DNA from: Haloarcula nitratireducens
GTDB taxonomy: Archaea > Halobacteriota > Halobacteria > Halobacteriales > Haloarculaceae
Direction of reading: 5' to 3'
DNA: 49,634 nucleotides
NCBI RefSeq assembly: GCF_019599505.1
Contig: NZ_RKLT01000023.1
Span: 1 to 49,634, forward strand
Shown piece after piece: positions 15,843 through 24,165 of this stretch. The notes under the pieces were generated by a model that was not told the DNA's origin, did not search any database, and was given only the letters and a program-made list of their open reading frames with translations. The position numbers were made by a program, and so were the translations under genes. Each line of letters begins with the position of its first letter. Position 1 is the first letter of the stretch.

Positions 15843-16247
15843 ATGCCAGATTCGATGTCTGAACAGCTCCGTCAGGACATGGAATGTGAGGGGCTACTCG
15901 AGTGTTTCCATGGTCTCAAAGAGCTCGATAAGACATGCTACCGAGCACTCGTCGAGGTTGAGGAACCGCTAACCGTCGATGAAATCGCTGATGCTGTCGA
16001 CCGTGAGCGTTCCACTGCGTATCGGGCCGTCCAGCGGCTGCTGCAGACCGGCTTTATCGAGAAAGACCAGATCAACTACGATCAGGGCGGCTACTACCAC
16101 GTCTACTCGCCGACGGATTCTTCCAAGATCGCCGCTGACATGCAGCGCTTGCTCAACGACTGGTACGCAAAGATGGGGCAACTCATTCAGGAATTCGAGA
16201 CCAAATACGAACAGTCCGAGACTGCAGTACCGGCCGCCGAAAGTTAA
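15843..16247 (+). CDS. TrmB-like winged-helix transcriptional regulator
   Basis: The 134-residue protein has a winged HTH at residues 28-80: LDKTCYRALVEVEEPLTVDE, then the recognition helix in ERSTAYRAVQRLLQTGFIEK and a wing with DQGGYYHVYS. A C-terminal helix with ALLNDWY-like sequence probably dimerises. Cys19 and Cys35 could sense thiol status. No sugar-binding domain is present, so it is the short TrmB type common in haloarchaea. Its position between transporter and thioredoxin genes makes it a candidate controller of the sulfur island, perhaps through the TATTGTGCGA motif. The regulon is inferred. Confidence 0.82.
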   Translation: MPDSMSEQLRQDMECEGLLECFHGLKELDKTCYRALVEVEEPLTVDEIADAVDRERSTAYRAVQRLLQTGFIEKDQINYDQGGYYHVYSPTDSSKIAADMQRLLNDWYAKMGQLIQEFETKYEQSETAVPAAES

Positions 16248-16345
16248 CTTACCTACTTCTTTCTGTGTCGGGGCCCGATATTCTCGACAGTGAACTGAAC
16301 TTCGCGTAAGGCTGAGTTACGACTGATATTTCGCACTGGAAGTCG

Positions 16346-16378
16346 GTATTGTTTAGTATTGTATATATTAACCAATAC
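16346..16378. promoter_or_regulatory. Thioredoxin promoter with GTATTG repeats
   Basis: GTATTG occurs at 16346-16351 and 16356-16361, and its inverse CAATAC at 16373-16378. TATATATTA between them (16362-16370) is a likely TATA element. The ATG is 33 bases further on. The repeats resemble the left half of the sulfur-island motif. Confidence 0.45.
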
Positions 16379-16410
16379 TCTTAATTAGCGCTGGCACATA
16401 CGTACTGGTG

Positions 16411-16770
16411 ATGGCAACTGACACTGCATCTGACACTGGCACCGCGGCCGCGAACGAACCCATCTACGTCGACGACCAGTCCCAGCTTGACGACGTCGTC
16501 GCAGAGCAGGACGTCGTCCTCACAGATTTCTACGCCGACTGGTGTGGCCCCTGCCAGATGCTCGAACCTATCGTCGAGACGCTGGCTGCCGAGACCGACG
16601 CGACCGTCGCCAAAATCGACGTCGACGCCAATCAGCAACTCGCTGCTGCCTACGGCGTTCGAGGCGTTCCAACACTCGTCCTATTCGCCGACGGTGAACA
16701 GGTCGAGGAAGTCGTCGGTCTCAAGGGTGAAGACGAACTCCGAGCACTCATCGAGTCCTACACTAAATAA
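16411..16770 (+). CDS. trxA: Thioredoxin
   Basis: From the ATG at 16411 the product has 119 residues; an overlapping GTG three bases earlier is possible. The active site is the classical WCGPC (Cys45 and Cys48) in FYADWCGPCQMLEP, and the cis-proline loop is RGVPTLVLF. It reduces protein disulfides in the cytoplasm using electrons from thioredoxin reductase. The reductase gene starts directly at the next base after the stop codon, so the two form one functional operon. It has an acidic 16-residue N-terminal extension typical of haloarchaeal thioredoxins. Confidence 0.95.
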   Translation: MATDTASDTGTAAANEPIYVDDQSQLDDVVAEQDVVLTDFYADWCGPCQMLEPIVETLAAETDATVAKIDVDANQQLAAAYGVRGVPTLVLFADGEQVEEVVGLKGEDELRALIESYTK

Positions 16771-17796
16771 ATGACTGAGGACGTCCACGACCTCGTCATC
16801 GCTGGCTCAGGCGTTGCTGGCCTCTCGGCAGCGGTCTACGCTGCGCGCGCCGACCTCCACCCCCTTGTCCTCGAGGGCGACGAACCGGGCGGCCAGCTCA
16901 CACTGACGACCGACGTTGAGAACTATCTCGGCTTCCCCGATGGCGTCGGCGGCATGGATTTCATCCAGCGCGGGAAGGAGCAAGCCGAGCAGTTCGGCGC
17001 ACAGTTCCAACACGGCCGCATCGAGGATGCGGTCCTAGACGAGCAGCCGCTGGAGCTGTCGCTGTCGAACGGCGATACGATCTACACACGGTCGCTGATC
17101 GCGGCGACCGGCGCGAGCGCACGCTGGGTCGGAGCGGAGAACGAAGACGAACTGATGGGCCACGGACTGTCGACGTGTGCGACCTGTGACGGGGCGTTCC
17201 ACCGCGGTGATGACGTCCTCGTTGTCGGTGGTGGCGACAGTGCAATGGAAGAGGCATTGTTCCTCGTGAAATTTGCCGACTCCGTGACAATCGTCCACCG
17301 CCGCGAGGAGCTATCTGCGTCCGAGATTATGGCCGACCGCGCCCGCGAACACGACGACATCCACTTCCGCTGGAACACAGAACTCGAGACCATTCACGGC
17401 TCCCAAGAGACTGGCGTCACCGGCGCCACACTCGTTTCCCACTCAGACGGATACCCCAGAGAGCAGGCCGAGTCCGGCATCGACGTCGAACGAGAGACCG
17501 TCGACGTCAGCGGCGTGTTCTACGCCGTCGGTCACACGCCGAACACGCAGTTCCTTGACGGCACCGGCGTCGAACAGGACGAGAGTGGCTACCTCTTCAC
17601 ACAAACCGACGGCGCTGGTCGACCCACAGCCCGGACAGCAGTCGAGGGGGTGTTCGCTGCTGGCGATGTCGCTGACCCCCGCTATCGGCAGGCGATCACA
17701 TCCGCCGGCACCGGAAGTATGGCTGCGCTCGATGCCGAAGCATTCCTTGAGACACTTCAAGACCCAGACGAACCGACGTCGACCATGACAGCGTGA
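16771..17796 (+). CDS. trxB: Thioredoxin reductase
   Basis: The 341-residue flavoprotein has an FAD motif LVIAGSGVAGLSAAVYAARA at the N terminus, the redox pair CATC at residues 136-139 in LSTCATCDGAF, an NADPH motif VVGGGDSAMEEALFL and the FAD contact VFAAGDVADPRYRQ. It uses NAD(P)H to reduce thioredoxin. The ATG follows the thioredoxin stop without a gap. The usual GGxP-type end is replaced by a short acidic tail. No feature suggests inactivation. Confidence 0.95.
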   Translation: MTEDVHDLVIAGSGVAGLSAAVYAARADLHPLVLEGDEPGGQLTLTTDVENYLGFPDGVGGMDFIQRGKEQAEQFGAQFQHGRIEDAVLDEQPLELSLSNGDTIYTRSLIAATGASARWVGAENEDELMGHGLSTCATCDGAFHRGDDVLVVGGGDSAMEEALFLVKFADSVTIVHRREELSASEIMADRAREHDDIHFRWNTELETIHGSQETGVTGATLVSHSDGYPREQAESGIDVERETVDVSGVFYAVGHTPNTQFLDGTGVEQDESGYLFTQTDGAGRPTARTAVEGVFAAGDVADPRYRQAITSAGTGSMAALDAEAFLETLQDPDEPTSTMTA

Positions 17797-17900
17797 CTTT
17801 TCTCGGCCGCTCAAGTTTACCTCTTCATTCACGACTGCCGTGGCTCGTGGTTTTGTTGCCGCTGCTCTTTTGGTGCCTTCTGCCTTCCGATGCACTGTAG
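17793..17900 (+). CDS. Possible small membrane peptide
   Basis: A GTG overlapping the trxB stop opens 35 codons, with one strongly hydrophobic segment (LPWLVVLLPLLFWCLLPS) near the C terminus. The coupling to trxB and the single helix are the only support. No family is recognised, and it could be chance. The remaining gap to 18289 contains the hairpin listed separately and a run rich in A/T, but no convincing gene. Confidence 0.25.
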   Translation: MTFLGRSSLPLHSRLPWLVVLLPLLFWCLLPSDAL

Positions 17901-18105
17901 TGGTACTACCTTGATCACGACCAACCCTCTATTCGATTACTGACCATCTTTCCAATGAGTTATCCGGTCTACTCGATACACGATTTCGGTCGACGACTGA
18001 CTAAATCCATCATTTCCTATAATAATTCATAGAAGTACAGCGAGTCTCGAACATTTTGCTTCGTGATCGCGGCTCATCCTGAATGTATATTGTCCAGAGC
18101 GTGCA

Positions 18106-18128
18106 ATTCTATCGCGAAGAGATAGAAT
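18106..18128. other. Perfect 8-bp stem hairpin in the gap after trxB
   Basis: ATTCTATC at 18106-18113 pairs exactly with GATAGAAT at 18121-18128 around a seven-base loop. It lies 310 bases after trxB and 162 bases before the rhodanese gene. No run of T follows directly. It may be an operator or RNA hairpin; function unknown. Confidence 0.4.
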
Positions 18129-18289
18129 GGAAGTCGGCACCAAGACCGATCTCTGTGTATATAAGGAAATAAAAAAGCAGTTATACCTTCGAGAGCGGTA
18201 GTGGTATACGAGACAACGGTCTCTAATTGATAACCGGTTTTGCTCCAGATGAGCACTACTAAATGGGTTCGCCGACCTAGGAAACACGT

Positions 18290-19183
18290 ATGAGTACCAA
18301 CGACTACGCGAGCGATGCACTCGTCTCGGCGGAGTGGGTCGACGATCACCTCGATGAGTTTGGTCGCGACGACCCCGAGTACCGACTCGTTGAGGCGGAC
18401 ATCGACTACGACGAGTCGTACGCGGAGGGACACATCCCGAACGCCGTTGGGTTCCGATGGGGGACGCACCTTCAAGATTCGATCCAGCGGGACATTCTGA
18501 AGCGCGACGCGTTCGAGGACATCATGGGAGAGGCAGGAATCACCGAGGACTCGACCGTTGTGCTCTATGGCGACGAGTCGAACCAGTGGGCCGCATACAC
18601 CTACTGGCAGTTCAAGTATTACGGCCACGACGACGTCCACCTGTTGAACGGCGGCCGCGCCTACTGGGAGGACAACGACTATGAGATGACGACCGAGGAG
18701 CCCGACTTCCCCGAACGGGAGTACGACGCCGGCGGCCCGTTCGACGGGATCCGGATCTACCGCGAGGGAGTCGAGGATGCGGCCGAGATAGGCGTGCCGC
18801 TAGTGGACGTTCGGAGCGAGGAGGAGTACCGCGGCGAGAAGATCGCTCCTGAGGGGAGTCCCGAGACTGCACAGCGAGCCGGTCACATCCCTGGGGCAGA
18901 GAACATCACGTGGAGCGAGAATCTCGCCGAGGATGGCCGGTTCAAGACGCGCGAGGAGTTAGAAGGGATGTACGACGAGTACGGTGTCACCGACGACAGC
19001 GGCGTTATCACGTACTGTCGTATCGGCGAGCGCTCGTCGATCACGTGGTTCACCCTCCACGAATTGCTGGGGTACGATGACGTCCGGAACTACGACGGCT
19101 CGTGGACCGAGTGGGGCAACCTCATCCGCTCGCCCGTCGAAGTGGAGACGGACGACCCCGCGACTCGCGCAAACGAAGGATAG
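18290..19183 (+). CDS. Tandem-rhodanese sulfurtransferase
   Basis: The 297-residue protein has two rhodanese domains. The first (residues 8-135) lacks the catalytic cysteine, with the loop reading LYGDESNQWAA. The second (residues 155-285) has VDVRSEEEYRG and the active-site loop TYCRIGERSS with Cys243. This is the layout of thiosulfate or 3-mercaptopyruvate sulfurtransferases, which move sulfane sulfur to cyanide, thioredoxin or carriers such as TusA. The CRIGERSS loop is typical of the archaeal and bacterial thiosulfate type. It stands alone with its own promoter at the end of the sulfur island. Confidence 0.92.
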   Translation: MSTNDYASDALVSAEWVDDHLDEFGRDDPEYRLVEADIDYDESYAEGHIPNAVGFRWGTHLQDSIQRDILKRDAFEDIMGEAGITEDSTVVLYGDESNQWAAYTYWQFKYYGHDDVHLLNGGRAYWEDNDYEMTTEEPDFPEREYDAGGPFDGIRIYREGVEDAAEIGVPLVDVRSEEEYRGEKIAPEGSPETAQRAGHIPGAENITWSENLAEDGRFKTREELEGMYDEYGVTDDSGVITYCRIGERSSITWFTLHELLGYDDVRNYDGSWTEWGNLIRSPVEVETDDPATRANEG

Positions 19184-19415
19184 GCCAACCGCTGTCCACC
19201 CTCGATTTTCGGTCGTATTCGACACTCAATACGGGGAGACGAGCATAGAACGAACCACGTAGCTCACCGTCGTCGTGCCGCTGAGATCAGAGAGCGTTAG
19301 TCCGGACAGCCGTCGTCGACGATTGGAGTCCGGAATCCTCGGCGACGCTAGTGCGAATAGGCACTATCCGTCGACTACTGGTAGAGTGTCTGTGAGAGCG
19401 ACCCCACTTAGGGAA

Positions 19416-19703
19416 TCAGACGTTCTGTGTCTCCGGACCGGCCAGAATAGAGCGTAAAATCAGTAACATTCCAAACGAGACGAGCACTGCTTGAACGACG
19501 GCCGCTGAAAACAACGATGTCCCCAGCATCCTGTAGACGAGACCTTCGCAGATAGCGCCAACGCCGATGAAAATGAACCCAACCGCCACATAGAACATCG
19601 GGGAGCTATCACTCCGCTGGTACGCATAGAAGGCCAGATATGCAACTGAAAGACTCAGTAACAGCGTAATCAGTTTAACGGCAATGATTGGCAGACTAAT
19701 CAT
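19416..19703 (-). CDS. DUF7521-like small membrane protein
   Basis: The 95-residue protein is mostly hydrophobic, with three likely helices (IIAVKLITLLLSLSVAYLAF, FYVAVGFIFIGVGAICEGL and AVLVSFGMLLILRSIL). The layout resembles haloarchaeal DUF7521 proteins, which often follow a small HTH gene. Its start overlaps the stop of the upstream HTH gene (ATGA), so the pair is co-translated. A second pair of the same design is at 42977-43682. The function is unknown; a membrane partner of the regulator is a possibility. The preceding region 19184-19415 shows no gene. Confidence 0.72.
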   Translation of the reverse strand: MISLPIIAVKLITLLLSLSVAYLAFYAYQRSDSSPMFYVAVGFIFIGVGAICEGLVYRMLGTSLFSAAVVQAVLVSFGMLLILRSILAGPETQNV

Positions 19704-20059
19704 GTGCTTTCTCGGAAATTTTCCCAGAGAGCGGTGAAGTTGTCCGCAAGTTCATCACGCGTTTCGACGGATAAGTCGAGGTCCCCCTCCGAGATCGATA
19801 CATGGAATGCGTCAATCGTCGTTTCGAATAGCTGCTTGTGTTCGCCACCGGAACCGACCGTCGAATGGACCGTAACGAGGTCGTGTTCTCGTAACGTAGA
19901 GAGCCGACGGTAAATCGTCGCCAGTGACGCATCACATACGTCGCTGAGGTCTTTGGCCGTCCGTGGCTCCTCGTCGGCCGCAAGCAAAATCATTCGCGAG
20001 TAGTCGTCCGCAAAAACTTGCAGGAGAGCCGCAGGCGAATCGTTCTCTCCACGCTCCAT
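19700..20059 (-). CDS. ArsR-like winged-helix regulator
   Basis: The 119-residue product has a winged HTH at residues 10-75: DDYSRMILLAADEEPRTAKD, then DASLATIYRRLSTLREHDLV as recognition helix, and a wing with HSTVGSGGEHKQLF. The C-terminal part is acidic and helical. It belongs to the haloarchaeal HTH family usually paired with a DUF7521 membrane protein. It is divergently oriented to the small membrane protein gene at 20226, so the shared 166-base region may contain its operator. Confidence 0.82.
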   Translation of the reverse strand: MERGENDSPAALLQVFADDYSRMILLAADEEPRTAKDLSDVCDASLATIYRRLSTLREHDLVTVHSTVGSGGEHKQLFETTIDAFHVSISEGDLDLSVETRDELADNFTALWENFREST

Positions 20060-20225
20060 ATGTTCGCTTATCGCGTCACGTGTAAAGAAGCGGTGGTTCT
20101 CCCACTAATGGCGCGGGGGAGTACAGCATACCGATATCGGAGGCTGTGACTGCGGCAGAGGCTTTTCTACGAACGAGCAAACAGCCGGTTTGCTTTACGT
20201 TCTCCAGCGCAAAGCAGGGAGACGA

Positions 20226-20669
20226 ATGAACTCACCTTCGAGGCGACACCTCAAGGCGGCGGCCGTTAGCGCGGGCTCATTCGTACTCTTTGGCGTCGTG
20301 ACTGGCTTACTTCCGAATCCAATCTATGTTCGGATGATCCCACGGACTACACTTGATTATCTATTTCTCGCACTCACAGCCGGATTCCTGGGCTTCTATA
20401 CGCTCCAGCGAACAACCAGGAAGTCCAGGGATGGGAAGACTGCAACGGCGAGCGCCGCCCTTGGCTTTCTGGCATTTGGCTGCCCGATCTGCAATGCGTT
20501 CCTGCTTGCCCTGTTTAGCAGCTCTGCGCTCATGACGTATTTCAACCCCCTCCGGCCCCTGCTGGGCGTCGTGAGTGTCATACTCTTTGCCGGACTCCTC
20601 TACGTCCGCTCGCAGCGCACCTGCACTTCCTGTGATGTCACGTCGCAGCAATCGAAAACGCACCAATAA
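20226..20669 (+). CDS. Membrane protein with CPIC motif
   Basis: The 147-residue protein has about four hydrophobic segments. The third is preceded by LAFGCPICNAFLLALFSSSAL, where the pair CPIC may bind metal or undergo thiol exchange; two more cysteines (CTSC) lie in the C-terminal tail. I started it at MNSPSRRHLKAAAV because the upstream frame is poor. A family name is not certain. It lies beside CcdA and DsbA genes, so a role in disulfide or metal handling at the membrane is likely but inferred. Confidence 0.65.
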   Translation: MNSPSRRHLKAAAVSAGSFVLFGVVTGLLPNPIYVRMIPRTTLDYLFLALTAGFLGFYTLQRTTRKSRDGKTATASAALGFLAFGCPICNAFLLALFSSSALMTYFNPLRPLLGVVSVILFAGLLYVRSQRTCTSCDVTSQQSKTHQ

Positions 20670-20679
20670 CGCCTAGACT

Positions 20680-20940
20680 ATGTCAGACGCGTCCAGAGAT
20701 TCGACCGACGAGACGAACTCGACGAGCCGATGGCCGCTCCTCGGACTCGGCGGCGCAGTAAGTCTCTGTTGTCTCTTTACTGCACCGGCAGCGACTACTG
20801 CTGTCGGAAGTACGATTGCCGGTGGGACAACAGCAGCGCTTGGTGGCGGGTTCATACGCATCCTCGTATCAGCAGTCACGGTCGCCGGTATTGGACTCGC
20901 TCTCCGCTTGTTGACTGACTCACAGTCCTGTGAGACGTAG
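20680..20940 (+). CDS. Small cysteine-containing membrane protein
   Basis: The 86-residue protein has two hydrophobic segments, LGLGGAVSLCCLFTAPAATT and GGGFIRILVSAVTVAGIGLAL. The vicinal pair CC in the first helix recalls the MerT-type mercury transport proteins, but the length and the rest differ. It follows the CPIC protein by ten bases and is probably co-transcribed. The glycine-rich middle (GGTTAALGGGF) may form a turn. Substrate unknown. Confidence 0.6.
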   Translation: MSDASRDSTDETNSTSRWPLLGLGGAVSLCCLFTAPAATTAVGSTIAGGTTAALGGGFIRILVSAVTVAGIGLALRLLTDSQSCET

Positions 20941-20971
20941 CGCTGAATGGAGCTTGAAGAGTCGTAGCGTA

Positions 20972-21904
20972 TCAGCCCACGAATCCGCTTGCTGGGAGAT
21001 GCCTGAAAGAGCGAAGCGAGTACCAGGTCACGTATATCCCGATTATCACAAAGGCGGTACTTCCCACGAGACGTGCTGGGCGACCATACTGCCCGAGTGA
21101 GACGGTGTTGCCAGTAACGCGAGCGGCAACGCTGACACCGAGAACGAGCGTTCCCATGCCGGCCGCAAAGGCGCCGAACACAGCGAGCCCCTCGACGAAT
21201 CCTGCCGTAGTAAACGACGTGAGAACCATCCCCAGAAAGACAGGGAGGTTACACGCCAGACTTCCGATCCCGTAGACGATACCGAAGCCGACGAACGCGG
21301 GAATTGTCGTGGCCCCTCGCTCAGGTAACCGAGCCGACCGTATCGGTGAGATATCGTAGTAATACATGATGCCCACGCCGATCAAGAGTGGGCCCACGAG
21401 GAGCTCCATCGAAACCAAATACGGCTTGATCCAGTGGCCGATACCGAGGACGACCGCGCCAATTAGCAGATAGACGGCAATCACGCCGAGTGTCACGAAC
21501 CCGCCGACGCGAAGCCCGTCACGAACTGCTCGTTGTCCGAGCGCCAGTAGCATGAGAACGGTGCCGATGACGACAACTGCGACCGGGGGCAAGTAGCTCC
21601 CTGTTCCCAGTTTCGCAAGGGGGACGATTAGCTTGTAGCCGGGGAGCAAGACACGGATACCAGCCACCGCCATGTAAAATAGTGGAATCGCCCCAACGAG
21701 AAACACGACGATGCCGTGAACGAGGACTACTGTCCGAAGCGGTCCACGTTCTACATCTTCTGTCTGGTCGGTCTGGCTCGAATCGTGCGTATAGAAATAC
21801 GAGAGGTACGCTGGGAGGAGGCCGACGCTACACGGCGCGAAGAACATCAATACGCCTGCAGCATATGCGGCTGCGAGCAACGATGGCGACGAAAACAGTG
21901 CCAT
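20972..21904 (-). CDS. CcdA-type thiol transporter (DsbD core family)
   Basis: The 310-residue protein has about eight hydrophobic segments. The key cysteines are Cys25 in FFAPCSVGLLPAYLSYF and the one in IGSLACNLPVFLGMVL, matching the reductant-shuttling pair of CcdA/DsbD. These proteins carry electrons from cytoplasmic thioredoxin across the membrane to keep external thiols reduced. Its length exceeds the usual 200-240 residues because of extra loops. It is convergent with the small cysteine membrane proteins and upstream-adjacent to a DsbA gene on the same strand. Confidence 0.9.
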   Translation of the reverse strand: MALFSSPSLLAAAYAAGVLMFFAPCSVGLLPAYLSYFYTHDSSQTDQTEDVERGPLRTVVLVHGIVVFLVGAIPLFYMAVAGIRVLLPGYKLIVPLAKLGTGSYLPPVAVVVIGTVLMLLALGQRAVRDGLRVGGFVTLGVIAVYLLIGAVVLGIGHWIKPYLVSMELLVGPLLIGVGIMYYYDISPIRSARLPERGATTIPAFVGFGIVYGIGSLACNLPVFLGMVLTSFTTAGFVEGLAVFGAFAAGMGTLVLGVSVAARVTGNTVSLGQYGRPARLVGSTAFVIIGIYVTWYSLRSFRHLPASGFVG

Positions 21905-22136
21905 CAGTTACGCCTCCCCGCCGACTGGTGGAACGATACAGTACCACAGGAGAGTAATGTCAAGGAATCTCCAACCCGAACTTAGCATCCGGGTTGCGTA
22001 GTTCGGGAACGAACTCAAACTGAGGCCGACGTTGGTCACCGTGGTCCCTCCGATAAACAAGAGTGCCCGCGGTGTAGTTGTGAGTAGATGAGTGCTGTAA
22101 TGAGTTGTTCACTGTCGGATGACAGTCGCAAGCCGG

Positions 22137-22874
22137 TCATGCGTTTTTCGCCCGTGTGATCGCCGCGTCGAATCGGCTGTACGGCTGTGCGCCGACGAGT
22201 TTTCCCGCCGCATCGGCGTCCCGGTTATACAAGATGAAGACCGGCGTGCCGCGAATGCCTAACCTCACTGCCTGATTCATCTCCTCGTTTATCCTCGTCT
22301 CGATATCACTTCGGCTCTCGTTCAGACACGATTCGACAGCGCTCGCATCGACACCGTCGACATCCCTCGTAATATCGAGGAGATTCGCCTTCGATGCCCA
22401 GCCTTCGTTTTCCGACCCCTGTTTATCAAACAGTGTCGAATGCCATCGCCAGTATGCTTTCGGGGAATCGTTTCGCACTTGCCGCCAGACACAGCGGTCC
22501 ATCACCGCAGCGGTCATCGATGCTTCTCCGATGTATGGATATTCGAGGAACACGACCCGGACAGTCCCGGCTTGAACGTAGTTCCTGATGATTTTCGGAA
22601 ACGCGTTCTGTTCAAATTGGCGACAGAACGGGCACTGGTAATCCGTCCAATAGTAGATGTCGACCGGCGCATCGAGAGCGCCCATAATTGGATGACCCCC
22701 AAGCTCGATCCCGAAGCCAGTCGTGGCAGAGCTAGCGTGAAACTGGGCCGTCACCGATGTCGTCTGCTCTGACTCAAGCGTGGACGCACCATAGACAATT
22801 CCGCCACCTGCGATAATCGTGCCGACACCGCCAAAAATAGCCCGACGCCGCGTTACTGAGTCAGGGAGTTCCAT
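22137..22874 (-). CDS. Exported DsbA-like thiol oxidoreductase
   Basis: The 245-residue protein begins with a twin-arginine-like region TRRRAIFGGVGTIIAGGGIVYG, which would export or anchor it. The thioredoxin-fold active site is CPFC at residues 81-84 in YYWTDYQCPFCRQFEQ. The cis-proline loop is RGTPVFILYNRD. This is the DsbA/thioredoxin_4 family, which forms or reshuffles disulfides outside the cytoplasm. Additional cysteines lie in DRCVWRQ and ESCLNES. Together with the CcdA gene it forms an envelope redox system. The gap 21905-22136 has no gene. Confidence 0.9.
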   Translation of the reverse strand: MELPDSVTRRRAIFGGVGTIIAGGGIVYGASTLESEQTTSVTAQFHASSATTGFGIELGGHPIMGALDAPVDIYYWTDYQCPFCRQFEQNAFPKIIRNYVQAGTVRVVFLEYPYIGEASMTAAVMDRCVWRQVRNDSPKAYWRWHSTLFDKQGSENEGWASKANLLDITRDVDGVDASAVESCLNESRSDIETRINEEMNQAVRLGIRGTPVFILYNRDADAAGKLVGAQPYSRFDAAITRAKNA

Positions 22875-22982
22875 ATTACAACCTCGGCGGCTTTCTTATA
22901 AGTTGGAACTGACGATTTGCCGAACCTGCAAAAAGCCTCCCTCTGCGGTATCCTACTCTAAGTTGGTCGATACTGCTATGGG

Positions 22983-23879
22983 TCAATCAGACCGCTTAAC
23001 CACGAGAACCGGAACGTCAACGGTCCGAAGTACGGTAGACGCAACACTGCCGAGAAGTTGGCGTTTGAGATTCGACCGGCCGTGTGACCCCATTACGACG
23101 AAATCGATTTCGTTTTCCTCGACGTACTCACGGACACCGGCAGCCGCCCCCTTGAACGACGCGGTCCGTTCGACGGCAGTCTCAACAGTCAAATTGGGGG
23201 TAGATTCCTCAATATTGCTTGCAACGCTGTCCACGGCGTCTTGTCCTCTCGCGTCGAGCCGTTCGAGGAATTCTTCTTCGAGACCCCCCGCGTTGAACGG
23301 GCCTGCTGCTGCCTGAATATCCACGACGTTCAACACGTGCACGTCAGAACCGTAGCGCTGCGCGATGGCTGTTCCGTAGGGAACCGCTGCTTGAGCGTTT
23401 TCACTACCGTCTGTCGTGATGAGAACTCGTGAGTGATCTGTCTCCCTCTCGCCTTCGTTGTCGTCGCCCGAGATGACGAGCACGGGGACGTCACTTCGAT
23501 GGAGGATCCGTTCGGTAACACCGCCCAAGAGACGCCGACCGAGCCCGGTCAATCCCCGTCTTCCGACGACGATCAAGTCCGCGTCCTGCTCGTCTGCGAA
23601 CTCGCTGATTCGGACAGCGGGCTTTCCTTCGAGCAGTTTCGTGGTAACGGTCTGGTCGAATTCTGACGCCAGCCCCTCGATCTCCGTAAGGGTCATCTCT
23701 CCACGTTCGTGCAGCTGAGTTTTCTCAGCAGACGTTTTAGTGAGCCGAACTGCTCTCTGTGGGACAACATAGAGGACGGTGACGGTCGCGTCGAAGGCCC
23801 GAGCGAGTTTGAGTCCACGTCGTGCTGCTTGCCTCGCTTCGTCACTTCCATCCACAGCGATTACGATATGGTCATACAT
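22983..23879 (-). CDS. Tandem universal stress protein (UspA)
   Basis: From MYDHIVIAVDGSDEARQAAR the product has 298 residues with two Usp domains. Each domain has the nucleotide-binding GxxGxxxx(S/T) region: GRRGLTGLGRRLLGGVTERI in the first and GSHGRSNLKRQLLGSVASTV in the second, ending in VPVLVI and VPVLVV strands. Usp proteins bind ATP and accumulate under stress. The longer upstream frame starts 30 residues earlier with unrelated sequence, so I chose the internal ATG. It is monocistronic. Confidence 0.92.
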   Translation of the reverse strand: MYDHIVIAVDGSDEARQAARRGLKLARAFDATVTVLYVVPQRAVRLTKTSAEKTQLHERGEMTLTEIEGLASEFDQTVTTKLLEGKPAVRISEFADEQDADLIVVGRRGLTGLGRRLLGGVTERILHRSDVPVLVISGDDNEGERETDHSRVLITTDGSENAQAAVPYGTAIAQRYGSDVHVLNVVDIQAAAGPFNAGGLEEEFLERLDARGQDAVDSVASNIEESTPNLTVETAVERTASFKGAAAGVREYVEENEIDFVVMGSHGRSNLKRQLLGSVASTVLRTVDVPVLVVKRSD

Positions 23880-24165
23880 CTTGGATGAAATTTCGGAGGC
23901 TACGTCCTTCATCGTTTGGCAGAGTGACCACGACCACACGAACGAAGCGCGGTAGAGGAGCCGAGCCACTGTCCACAGTACCCGAGTTACTATGAATCAC
24001 CCCGTCGATTATTGAGACATGACAGACCGCATTCTCTCGACGTGGTGCGTGCCTTCATTTTATGCGAAGGGAGAGTAACAGTCCCTTCAGCAGGTGTGCG
24101 GATCGCTCAAACGGCTCTTTGATTGACCCAGAGATATATTCAGGTATACCGGTTATCTATTGGAC

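Noticed and set aside
17443..17895. A 150-codon minus-strand frame overlapping the end of trxB
   Set aside because: It is mostly antisense to trxB and has no motif; its upstream part is the low-complexity gap.
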